DNA of 5,013 bases. Source: Clostridiales bacterium UBA929. Lineage in GTDB: Bacteria; Bacillota; Clostridia; Oscillospirales; UBA929. Position 1 is the first letter of the stretch; every line of letters starts with the position of its first letter. Shown one piece after another: positions 1 through 4,413 of this stretch. The DNA lies in the NCBI GenBank assembly GCA_002293625.1, contig DBDP01000039.1, positions 2,551-7,563 on the forward strand, in the 5' to 3' direction. Below the pieces are notes generated by a model, which saw only the letters and a list, made by a program, of their open reading frames with translations, was not told the DNA's origin and searched no databases. The translations under genes were made by a program, and so were the position numbers.

Positions 1-296
1 GCCTGTTCGGGGAACAAGCCGGTGTGCTTGAACCCCGTGGGCTTCACCTTAAACGTTACGTCTTTCCACGCCACGTTCCAAGCGTCGGGCAGTGCGTGGC
101 GCGACCACGAACAACCGCCCGACGCGCTGCGCGGATAGACGGCATCGGCTTTCCGCCAGCCCGCGTGACGGCGCGGCTCCTGCCAAATCACCTGCGGGTC
201 GGGGCGGATTAAAATAAACTTTCCCCAGCGCTCCAAGCGTTCGCCGCCCGTCGCGTCAAGAAGCGCATACGCTTCCCAGTTATCGTCTGTCCACAT
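1..296 (-). CDS. Class I SAM-dependent methyltransferase, RlmI-like (partial, N-terminal 98 residues)
   Basis: The reading frame runs off the left edge, so only the N-terminal 98 codons are present and the SAM-binding Rossmann domain is missing. The visible part has the family's usual opening: MWTDDNW, then LERWGKFILIRPDPQVIW (about residues 21-38), a Gly-rich SASGGCSW stretch (about 57-64), and FKVKPTGFKHTGLFPEQ just before the edge. From family knowledge, this N-terminal region precedes the catalytic fold in Firmicutes relatives of the 23S rRNA methyltransferases RlmI/RlmK; the exact target base is not known from sequence. I place the start at the ATG (296-294) because relatives begin with Met-Trp. 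An in-frame TTG at 305-303 has a GGTGG five bases upstream and is the alternative. The gene has its own promoter and a hairpin separates it from the upstream genes, so it looks like a separate transcription unit. The family call is confident; the substrate is not. Confidence 0.88.
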   Translation of the reverse strand, partial: MWTDDNWEAYALLDATGGERLERWGKFILIRPDPQVIWQEPRRHAGWRKADAVYPRSASGGCSWSRHALPDAWNVAWKDVTFKVKPTGFKHTGLFPEQ

Positions 297-304
297 AATG
301 TGCA

Positions 305-333
305 ATTATACCACCGCGGACGCGCAAAAACAA
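305..333 (-). promoter_or_regulatory. Sigma-A-like promoter for the methyltransferase
   Basis: On the minus strand a -35-like TTGTTT (333-328) is followed after exactly 17 bases by a perfect TATAAT (310-305). Only eight bases lie between the -10 box and the ATG at 296, so transcription from here would start at or within a few bases of the start codon and give a leaderless or nearly leaderless mRNA. The -35 matches only the TTG core. The 14 bases at 314-327 also occur in the palindromic repeat at 4234-4247, so the promoter spacer may lie on a repeat remnant. Confidence 0.55.
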
Positions 334-347
334 CCCCCTTCCGACGT

Positions 348-383
348 AAACGCCCGCTGCCTCTAAAGGGCGGCGGGCGTTTT
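348..383 (-). terminator. GC-rich hairpin, probable terminator between the microprotein gene and the methyltransferase
   Basis: An 11-nt arm CGCCCGCTGCC (351-361) pairs with GGCGGCGGGCG (369-379) around a seven-base loop, and flanking AAA (348-350) and TTT (380-382) extend the stem. On the plus strand the one non-Watson-Crick position (358/372) is a G-U wobble and the stem is followed by TTTT. On the minus strand that position is an A-C mismatch and the tail is only TTT. It lies after the minus-strand microprotein gene and before the promoter at 333-305, which is where a terminator is expected. Its strength in the minus direction is uncertain. Confidence 0.5.
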
Positions 384-398
384 CATACAGCAACACAC

Positions 399-427
399 TG
401 ACCGTCCGCTTCAAAAGCGGGTGGTCA
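399..427. repeat. Long imperfect hairpin spanning the stop codon of the microprotein gene
   Basis: TGACC (399-403) and CCGCTT (406-411) pair with AAGCGG (415-420) and GGTCA (423-427) around a three-base loop. The two positions between the arm halves (GT against GT) would be tandem G-U wobbles in a plus-strand RNA and A-C mismatches in a minus-strand RNA. The TGA stop of the minus-strand microprotein (413-411) lies at the loop. No U-tract follows in either direction, so it is not a standard terminator; a 3'-end stabilising structure is possible. Confidence 0.45.
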
Positions 428-500
428 GCAGCCAAATAATCAAAAGATTCAAAAGAAACAACACCGAAAGCGAGATGGTCAGCCGCTTGTAGTGGCTCAT
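411..500 (-). CDS. Small single-span membrane protein of 29 residues, function unknown
   Basis: A short frame from ATG (500-498) to TGA (413-411) encodes 29 residues: a polar, basic start (MSHYKR), a continuous hydrophobic stretch LTISLSVLFLLNLLIIWLL (about residues 7-25), and a TTRF tail. This is a typical single transmembrane helix with positive charge at the N-terminus. A perfect AGGAGG (516-511) sits ten bases upstream of the ATG, much better than expected by chance and the main reason to call it a gene. It lies 130 bp downstream of spoIID on the same strand and may be co-transcribed with it. No family is recognised. Very small membrane proteins occur in sporulation (SpoVM and CmpA in Bacillus), but this sequence does not resemble them, so a sporulation role is only a positional inference. 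The longer frame that contains it, starting at 665, overlaps the spoIID end and has no equivalent ribosome site. Confidence 0.6.
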   Translation of the reverse strand: MSHYKRLTISLSVLFLLNLLIIWLLTTRF

Positions 501-630
501 GCGCCGTGTTCCTCCTGTTCGTTCGTGTTCCGGTATCATGTGAAAAAAGCGGTATAGGTATACACAAAGGGTTGAATATTGCGTATTTACCTGCAAAGAG
601 AACAATCTGTGTAGGGCGCGCCTGTTGTTC

Positions 631-1434
631 TTATGGCACCGCCAGCAGATTGACAACCTCAACATCGGTATAATACCATTGCAGAATCTCCTTATAGGAA
701 AGCCCGTCCAGCGCGAGCTGGCGCGCCCCGAACTGGCTCATTCCCACGGCGTGTCCGCGCGGTCCGTCGGGGAACTCCGAGTCAAACGAACTGTCCACAC
801 TTTGCAGATACGGCACCTCCGCACCCCAGACCTCGGCTGCCGAGCGCGTCCTGCCCGGAGACGCGGCAAAGAAAACGGCCTCTATCGGCTCATCCCGATA
901 GGTAATCACCTCACCGTCGGTGCCGTCGACGGCGCTTCGCACCATCGCGGCATACGTTTCGTACTCCTCCCCCCACGACAGCCTGTTGTCCTCCAGCGGC
1001 GCGTACGCAAGGCAGCATTGCCAGTCGGAACATAAAATCGCCTCACCGTGATAGGGCTGCTCCGAGGCGTAGCACACCAGCGTGCGGATAGCGACCGCTT
1101 GCGCCTTCAGCGCATCTTCGGGATACAGAGCGGGCATCTCGGCCACCACCGCGCCGTACAGGTAATCCCGGAGCGGGACTTTGATAACTTCATCGCCATA
1201 TAAAATCGGAATAACGGTGCCAGAATCCGGCAGTTCCGGCTCAGAAGTGAGCGGAGACTCCAGCGGTGACGGCGAAGCCTCGCCCGGAGAAGGGGATGGC
1301 GTTTCCGCCGGCGAAGGGAGTATTTGCTCTGACGGGGACGGCTCAGAAAGCCCTTCAGGCTGACCGGCGGCGAGCAGCGGAATCGCGAACGCCGCGAGGA
1401 AGAGCGCGAAACTGACAATCAATGTTCTTTTCAC
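631..1434 (-). CDS. spoIID: SpoIID/LytB-domain protein, compact stage II sporulation protein D
   Basis: Encodes 267 residues from a GTG start (1434-1432); GGAGGG (1449-1444) lies nine bases upstream and the frame then opens with a signal-anchor (KR followed by hydrophobic residues 4-23). Residues about 28-70 are a Pro/Ser/Glu-rich linker. The SpoIID domain follows: YLYGAVVAEMPALYPEDALKAQAV, with Glu99 at the known catalytic glutamate position; a Cys-rich zinc-site region (His129, Cys135, Cys140, Cys141); FFAASPGRTRSA (189-199); VPYLQSV (207-213); and GHAVGMSQFGA (227-237). SpoIID is a membrane-anchored lytic transglycosylase that, with SpoIIP and SpoIIM, remodels septal peptidoglycan during engulfment. 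Only about 13 residues separate YLQSV from GHAVGMSQ, where Bacillus SpoIID (about 343 residues) has several times more. The frame is open throughout, so this is a compact form rather than a visible frameshift. A paralogue with another cell-wall role is possible. No convincing sigma-E promoter was recognised upstream. Confidence 0.87.
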   Translation of the reverse strand: MKRTLIVSFALFLAAFAIPLLAAGQPEGLSEPSPSEQILPSPAETPSPSPGEASPSPLESPLTSEPELPDSGTVIPILYGDEVIKVPLRDYLYGAVVAEMPALYPEDALKAQAVAIRTLVCYASEQPYHGEAILCSDWQCCLAYAPLEDNRLSWGEEYETYAAMVRSAVDGTDGEVITYRDEPIEAVFFAASPGRTRSAAEVWGAEVPYLQSVDSSFDSEFPDGPRGHAVGMSQFGARQLALDGLSYKEILQWYYTDVEVVNLLAVP

Positions 1435-1443
1435 GGTCGGGAA

Positions 1444-1449
1444 CCCTCC
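1444..1449 (-). promoter_or_regulatory. Ribosome binding site fixing the spoIID GTG start
   Basis: GGAGGG on the minus strand lies nine bases before the GTG at 1434. The frame stays open upstream to an ATG at 1596, but that longer version would put 54 polar residues before the signal-anchor and has its start inside the leader of the divergent citrate synthase gene. The GTG start places Lys-Arg directly before the hydrophobic segment, as expected of an exported protein. Confidence 0.75.
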
Positions 1450-1501
1450 ATTTGTGCAACGTTTTATCGCTTGGTATAAAAACCATCTTCGCATAAAACC
1501 C

Positions 1502-1530
1502 TTGACGCGGGAACGCCGGTCGGGTATAAT
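1502..1530 (+). promoter_or_regulatory. Near-consensus sigma-A promoter of citrate synthase
   Basis: TTGACG (1502-1507, five of six consensus bases) and a perfect TATAAT (1525-1530) are separated by 17 bases. Transcription should begin near 1537, giving a leader of about 85 bases before the ATG at 1622. The strength of the match suggests high vegetative expression. It lies in the 187-bp intergenic region shared with the divergent spoIID gene. Confidence 0.85.
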
Positions 1531-1538
1531 GAAATGAA

Positions 1539-1596
1539 ATGTTGAAAATTGCGCACCCGACAGCAAGAGATCGCCGGAGCGGGCAACTTTCAACAT
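1539..1596 (+). promoter_or_regulatory. 14-nt inverted repeat in the citrate synthase leader
   Basis: ATGTTGAAAATTGC (1539-1552) is complementary to GCAACTTTCAACAT (1583-1596) at 13 of 14 positions; the exception is A1548/C1587. The loop is 30 bases. Because the predicted transcription start is near 1537, the stem would occupy the extreme 5' end of the mRNA, leaving the ribosome site (1608-1617) unpaired. This geometry fits a 5' mRNA-stabilising stem or a structured regulatory leader; a DNA operator with widely spaced half-sites is the alternative. No known riboswitch or T-box was recognised. Confidence 0.55.
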
Positions 1597-1607
1597 GCCC
1601 TAGCGCT

Positions 1608-1617
1608 AAAGGGGTGA
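1608..1617 (+). promoter_or_regulatory. Ribosome binding site of citrate synthase
   Basis: AAAGGGGTGA matches the anti-Shine-Dalgarno complement AAAGGAGGTGA apart from one missing base, and it ends four bases before the ATG at 1622. It overlaps by one base the short perfect palindrome TAGCGCTA (1601-1608), whose pairing could affect ribosome access. Confidence 0.7.
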
Positions 1618-1621
1618 GACA

Positions 1622-2974
1622 ATGACCGGCAGGGTTCAATCGTTTATAGACAACCTATGCGAAGACTATCCGAAAAATAACCGCATCGACCCCGCCGCCT
1701 ACGGCAACGAAAACGTAAAGCGCGGTCTGCGAAACGCCGACGGCACGGGTGTGCTGGTCGGCTTGACGCGCATCGGTTCGGCGCAGGGATACTATGTTCA
1801 GGACGGCGACCGCATCGCGATGGACGGGCGGCTCCTCTACCGGGGCATTGACATCCGCGACCTCGTGGCCGGCGTGATTGAAGACAACCGTTTCGGCTTT
1901 GAGGAAATTATCTACTTACTGCTGTGCGGGCTGCTGCCGGATAAAGAACAGCTCGATGCGTTCCAAGAGGTGATGGGCGAACTGCGGCATCTGCCGCGCG
2001 GCTTCACCGAAGACGCTATCATGAAGAACCCCAGTCCCGACATCATGAACAAGGTGGCAAGCTGCATCCTTGCCCTGTATTCATACGACGACAACGCCGA
2101 CAAAACAGATCTTGGCAATATGCTCCGCCAGAGCATGGAACTGACGGCGCGCGTCCCCGTCATCGTGGCGCACGCCTTCGCCGTCAAGCGGCATTATTAC
2201 GATCATGAAAGCCTTGTCCTCCATCTGCCGCAGAACGGCTTATCCATCGCCGAGAATTTTCTGCATTCCATCCGCCCCGATAAGCAGTACACGCCGGAGG
2301 AGGCGCATCTGCTCGATCTCTGCCTGATTCTCCACGCCGAACACGGCGGCGGCAACAACTCCACCTTCTCCTGCCGTACGCTATCCTCTTCGGGAACCGA
2401 TACGTATTCCGCCATCTCGGCGGCGGTCGGTTCGCTCAAAGGACCGCTCCACGGCGGCGCGAACAATCAGGTCATGGAGATGTTCCGGCACATCCAGCGG
2501 GACGTAAAAGACTGGAACGATGACGACGAGGTCTCGGCGTATTTAGAAAAACTGATTAACAAACAGGCGGGCAACCGCTCGGGGAAGATATACGGTATGG
2601 GTCATGCCGTGTATACCCTCTCCGACCCCCGCGCCGTCCTCTTGAAAAAGTACGCGCGCGAACTCGCGCCGCGCCACAACTGCCTTGCGGAGTTTAATTT
2701 GGTGGAAGCCGTCGAGCGCCTGACGCCGAAGGTGTTCGCCTCGGTCAAGGGCGATTCTAAGATCATCTCGGCGAACGTTGACTTATACTCGGGTCTTGTG
2801 TATCAAATGCTGGGAATTCCCGCCGAAATGTACACCCCGATCTTCGCCGTGGCGCGTATGGCGGGCTGGTGCGCCCACCGCATCGAGGAAGCCATATACG
2901 GCGGCCGCATCCTGCGCCCCGCATACCGCAACCTCCTCGGCAGCAATGCGTATACCCCGATTGAAGAACGATAA
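1622..2974 (+). CDS. gltA: Citrate synthase (Si-type, citrate/2-methylcitrate synthase family)
   Basis: Encodes 450 residues with an N-terminal extension of about 50 residues before the conserved core. It condenses oxaloacetate with acetyl-CoA to citrate in the cytoplasm; in Clostridia this often feeds glutamate synthesis through a partial TCA cycle. Visible family landmarks in order are YRGIDIRDL (73-81), EEIIYLLLCGLLP (94-106), LHAEHGGGNNSTF (237-249) with His241, GPLHGGANNQ (274-283) with catalytic His277, YGMGHAVYTLSDPR (324-337) with His328 and Arg337, NVDLYSG (385-391) with catalytic Asp387, and AHRIEE (418-423) with Arg420. These match the pig enzyme's His238, His274, His320, Arg329, Asp375 and Arg401 by family knowledge, so all expected active-site residues are present. 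It is preceded by a strong promoter and structured leader. The sequence alone cannot exclude preference for propionyl-CoA. No hexameric NADH-site assignment is attempted. Confidence 0.96.
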   Translation: MTGRVQSFIDNLCEDYPKNNRIDPAAYGNENVKRGLRNADGTGVLVGLTRIGSAQGYYVQDGDRIAMDGRLLYRGIDIRDLVAGVIEDNRFGFEEIIYLLLCGLLPDKEQLDAFQEVMGELRHLPRGFTEDAIMKNPSPDIMNKVASCILALYSYDDNADKTDLGNMLRQSMELTARVPVIVAHAFAVKRHYYDHESLVLHLPQNGLSIAENFLHSIRPDKQYTPEEAHLLDLCLILHAEHGGGNNSTFSCRTLSSSGTDTYSAISAAVGSLKGPLHGGANNQVMEMFRHIQRDVKDWNDDDEVSAYLEKLINKQAGNRSGKIYGMGHAVYTLSDPRAVLLKKYARELAPRHNCLAEFNLVEAVERLTPKVFASVKGDSKIISANVDLYSGLVYQMLGIPAEMYTPIFAVARMAGWCAHRIEEAIYGGRILRPAYRNLLGSNAYTPIEER

Positions 2975-2977
2975 ACA

Positions 2978-3001
2978 GGGGACGATTTTATTCGCCCCCT
3001 A
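2978..3001 (+). repeat. Hairpin after citrate synthase, probable repeat remnant or weak terminator
   Basis: GGGG (2978-2981) and CGA (2983-2985) pair with TCG (2992-2994) and CCCC (2995-2998), with one bulged A and a six-base T/A loop. No U-run follows, so it is a poor intrinsic terminator, and readthrough into the membrane-protein genes is plausible. Read on the minus strand, its end GTAGGGGGCGA resembles the arm GTAGGGGCGA of the palindromic repeat at 4210-4264, so it may be a shortened member of that repeat family. Confidence 0.4.
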
Positions 3002-3015
3002 CAGTTTACTATAAA
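2987..3015 (+). promoter_or_regulatory. Weak candidate promoter for the membrane-protein pair
   Basis: TATAAA (3010-3015) is preceded after 17 bases by TTTATT (2987-2992), which matches TTGACA at only three positions. A start near 3022 would leave a leader of about 38 bases. The site is weak, so the downstream genes may instead depend on readthrough from citrate synthase. Confidence 0.25.
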
Positions 3016-3046
3016 ACCCAACGATATGTAAAATGACACAACAGAA

Positions 3047-3052
3047 AGAAGG
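3047..3052 (+). promoter_or_regulatory. Ribosome binding site fixing the membrane-protein start
   Basis: AGAAGG lies seven bases before the ATG at 3060. The in-frame ATG at 3033 has no Shine-Dalgarno match upstream and would add nine polar residues before the first hydrophobic segment, so the 3060 start is preferred. Confidence 0.65.
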
Positions 3053-3059
3053 CCGTTTA

Positions 3060-3971
3060 ATGGTTCTCATCATCACGCTGCTGTGCGCCGTGGGTGCCGC
3101 AGTGTTGCGCGGTTTTCAGCTCGCGCGCTCCTTCACCTCCGATCAGCTGATTCACCATAACGACGCGTTGACCATCGCCTTGATGGCGCTCTGCGGCGCT
3201 TTTCTCGTTTGTGCTTTTCTCTACGTCTTTTTGGGCGCAAAAAAGAAACGGCTCATCCGCACCGATGGCTTCACGCGGCTCGGAACCGTTTGGCTCTGCG
3301 CGGAGATTCTTGCCGCCGCCGTCTTCTTTGCCGCCGCCGTCGGCGACTTGATAAACGGTTTTCAGGATATGCGCGTGTCGGTTATATGCCTCGGGTTCCT
3401 CGGTCTGCTCGCCTCCGTCTCCGTTCTGTTGACGGCGTTGTCGGCGAACCGCCTGAAACCCGGCACCGCAACCGGCTTTTGGTTTACAATCCCGGTGTAT
3501 TGGTGTTGCTTCCTTCTGTTTGTGGATTTTACGAGCTTCGCGGGGAACCCTATCCGTAACGCCTTTATGTACGGGATGCTGGCATCGGTATTCTGCACCC
3601 TTGCCCTCAACGCCGCCGCGGGTATGTTTTTCGGTAAAACTAAGCAATGTCGCATGATCTTCTTCTCCTCGGCGGCAACCTTCTTCGCCGCGCTGACCCT
3701 CGGCGGCTCTCTGGCCGCGCGCTTCATCCTCCGCCCCGAAACCCTCCCCGACGCGGCTGTTTTAACCGTTCCTAATATGTTGAGGCTGGCGTTCGTCGCG
3801 CTTCACACCGCCGCGCTGCTCTTCGCCGTTCAAAAGGGATGGCTCGAACCCAAACCGGAAGAGGACGTACCGGAAACCGAAGAAACGGAAGATACCGTAG
3901 ATACTGAAGACACAGAAAGAATAACCCCCTCTTGGGAGGAACCCCATTTTGAAGGAGGTGAACCTGAATGA
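3060..3971 (+). CDS. Polytopic membrane protein with acidic C-terminal tail, function unknown
   Basis: Encodes 303 residues. Hydrophobicity suggests eight membrane segments at roughly residues 2-20, 37-59, 74-97, 105-127, 138-160, 168-191, 198-222 and 240-258. Positively charged loops (KKKRLIR, 61-67) and a Trp-rich segment (VYWCCFLLFVDF, 146-157) stand out. From about residue 262 the protein becomes a soluble, Glu/Thr/Asp-rich tail with repeated ETE, TEDT and DTED units, ending SWEEPHFEGGEPE. No transporter, enzyme or receptor motif is recognised and I assign no function. Its stop codon overlaps the start of the 56-residue membrane protein (ATGA), implying translational coupling and a possible two-subunit membrane unit. 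It lies 85 bp after citrate synthase on the same strand, with at best a weak promoter between them. The gene is convincing from length, codon pattern and ribosome site. Confidence 0.85.
   Translation: MVLIITLLCAVGAAVLRGFQLARSFTSDQLIHHNDALTIALMALCGAFLVCAFLYVFLGAKKKRLIRTDGFTRLGTVWLCAEILAAAVFFAAAVGDLINGFQDMRVSVICLGFLGLLASVSVLLTALSANRLKPGTATGFWFTIPVYWCCFLLFVDFTSFAGNPIRNAFMYGMLASVFCTLALNAAAGMFFGKTKQCRMIFFSSAATFFAALTLGGSLAARFILRPETLPDAAVLTVPNMLRLAFVALHTAALLFAVQKGWLEPKPEEDVPETEETEDTVDTEDTERITPSWEEPHFEGGEPE
3952..3961 (+). promoter_or_regulatory. Perfect Shine-Dalgarno for the 56-residue membrane protein
   Basis: AAGGAGGTGA is a full-length match to the 16S rRNA tail and ends six bases before the ATG at 3968. 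It lies within the last codons of the upstream gene, encoding part of its EGGE ending. It suggests the small protein is translated efficiently and at least partly independently of its neighbour. Confidence 0.85.
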
Positions 3972-4138
3972 AAGTTATACTTTTCGGGATTGCCATCATG
4001 CTGTTCGGATCGTTCTTTATTCTTGCGGATATCAACTCATCGGATTTTGCGAACGAAACCCTCGGTCTGATTCTCAACATCGGCGGTCTTCTCGTTGCCG
4101 CTGTCGGTCTGTTCCTGCCGGACAGAAAGAATAAATAG
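3968..4138 (+). CDS. Small two-span membrane protein of 56 residues, function unknown
   Basis: The frame runs from ATG at 3968 to TAG at 4138. It begins MKVILFGIAIMLFGSFFILA (first membrane span, about residues 2-20), continues through a polar acidic loop DINSSDFANE (21-30), enters a second span TLGLILNIGGLLVAAVGLFL (31-50), and ends with a basic PDRKNK tail. The arrangement suggests a helical hairpin with both ends in the cytoplasm. The start is supported by a perfect AAGGAGGTGA and by the four-base ATGA overlap with the upstream membrane-protein gene. A strong terminator begins 14 bases after the stop, so this is the last gene of its operon. No family is firmly recognised, although short two-helix proteins of this general form are common in Firmicutes. 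It may be an accessory subunit of the upstream membrane protein; that is inference from overlap only. Confidence 0.82.
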   Translation: MKVILFGIAIMLFGSFFILADINSSDFANETLGLILNIGGLLVAAVGLFLPDRKNK

Positions 4139-4152
4139 AATGCAACCTTTGT

Positions 4153-4182
4153 TCGGGCGGGGTTATCCCGCCCGATTTTTTT
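4153..4182 (+). terminator. Strong intrinsic terminator of the plus-strand operon
   Basis: TCGGGCGGG (4153-4161) pairs perfectly with CCCGCCCGA (4167-4175) around a five-base loop and is followed by seven T residues (4176-4182). On the minus strand the stem is followed by AACAAAGG, so it should act only on plus-strand transcripts. Confidence 0.93.
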
Positions 4183-4209
4183 GCCGCAATCGCTCGCGTA
4201 ACCACGTTT

Positions 4210-4264
4210 CCGGTAGGGGCGACCTGTGGTCGCCCGCGGACGCGCAATGCGCGCCCCTACCCGG
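4210..4264. repeat. Palindromic intergenic repeat (GTAGGGGCG family) between convergent genes
   Basis: The outer arms GTAGGGGCG (4213-4221) and CGCCCCTAC (4252-4260) are perfect inverted repeats, extended by CCG (4210-4212) and CGG (4262-4264) with one bulged C. Inside are two competing hairpins: GGGCGACC/GGTCGCCC (4217-4224 with 4228-4235) and CGCGC/GCGCG (4241-4245 with 4249-4253). The element could therefore fold as one long stem or as two. It has the look of the short palindromic REP/MITE-like repeats known from Clostridia genomes. No coding gene occupies 4183-4277; this element is its main content. It may also end minus-strand transcripts from the decarboxylase genes, for which no U-tract terminator is visible. 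Confidence 0.7.
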
Positions 4265-4277
4265 ACGGCGGGGGATG

Positions 4278-4400
4278 TTAATCCTCTTTATCAGGCGAGA
4301 AGACCTTCACCATGAGCTTCACGGCGAAGAAAAAGATCGCGAGCGATACGAACACCCCGGCGAGACCGTACAGCATCAATTGCAGCGCTTGTGATAACAT
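4278..4400 (-). CDS. OadG-related small transporter subunit (40 residues)
   Basis: The frame runs from ATG (4400-4398) to TAA (4280-4278) and encodes a short N-terminus (MLSQALQL), one membrane helix (about residues 9-31, LYGLAGVFVSLAIFFFAVKLM) and a charged tail KVFSPDKED. This resembles the membrane anchor of the gamma subunit of sodium-pumping decarboxylases, which spans the membrane once and helps assemble the carboxyltransferase with the beta subunit. Typical OadG proteins are roughly twice this length or more and carry a longer C-terminal tail; here that tail is nearly absent. The gene begins 13 bp after the beta-subunit stop, and its AGGGAGG ribosome site overlaps that stop codon, so the two are surely co-transcribed and probably co-translated. 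Assignment rests on context plus the helix and lysine pattern, since homology in so short a protein is weak. Confidence 0.78.
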   Translation of the reverse strand: MLSQALQLMLYGLAGVFVSLAIFFFAVKLMVKVFSPDKED

Positions 4401-4413
4401 ATCTCTTCCCTCC

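Noticed and set aside
280..567. Minus-strand open frame of 95 codons
   Set aside because: It covers the methyltransferase promoter, both hairpins and the microprotein in another frame, has no family resemblance, and lacks a good ribosome site.
600..631. AGAACAA/TTGTTCT inverted repeat just after the spoIID stop as a terminator
   Set aside because: The stem is A/T-rich with a 19-base loop and lacks a clear U-run on the minus strand, so readthrough to the microprotein gene is as likely.
411..665. Longer 84-codon version of the microprotein, starting at 665
   Set aside because: It would start inside the spoIID coding sequence without a ribosome site; the AGGAGG before the ATG at 500 supports the 29-residue form.
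625..1035. Plus-strand open frame of 136 codons opposite spoIID
   Set aside because: It is antisense to the conserved SpoIID domain, is rich in Arg and His as GC-rich shadow frames are, and has no recognisable motif.
1181..1363. Plus-strand frame encoding Gly/Ser/Glu-rich low-complexity protein
   Set aside because: It is the complement of the Pro/Ser/Glu linker of SpoIID; the repetitive composition explains it.
1435..1560. Sigma-E promoter for spoIID
   Set aside because: A/T-rich pieces on the minus strand (such as a TATACCAAG near 1478-1470) only loosely resemble the -10 element, and no -35 at the right spacing was convincing.
1531..1621. T-box or known metabolite riboswitch in the citrate synthase leader
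   Set aside because: No T-box sequence or recognisable riboswitch core is present, and there is no terminator-like stem with a U-run before the gene.
3057..3647. Minus-strand open frame of 196 codons
   Set aside because: It lies wholly opposite the polytopic membrane protein, has no hydrophobic or domain pattern, and is Gly/Glu/Arg-rich as expected of a reverse shadow.
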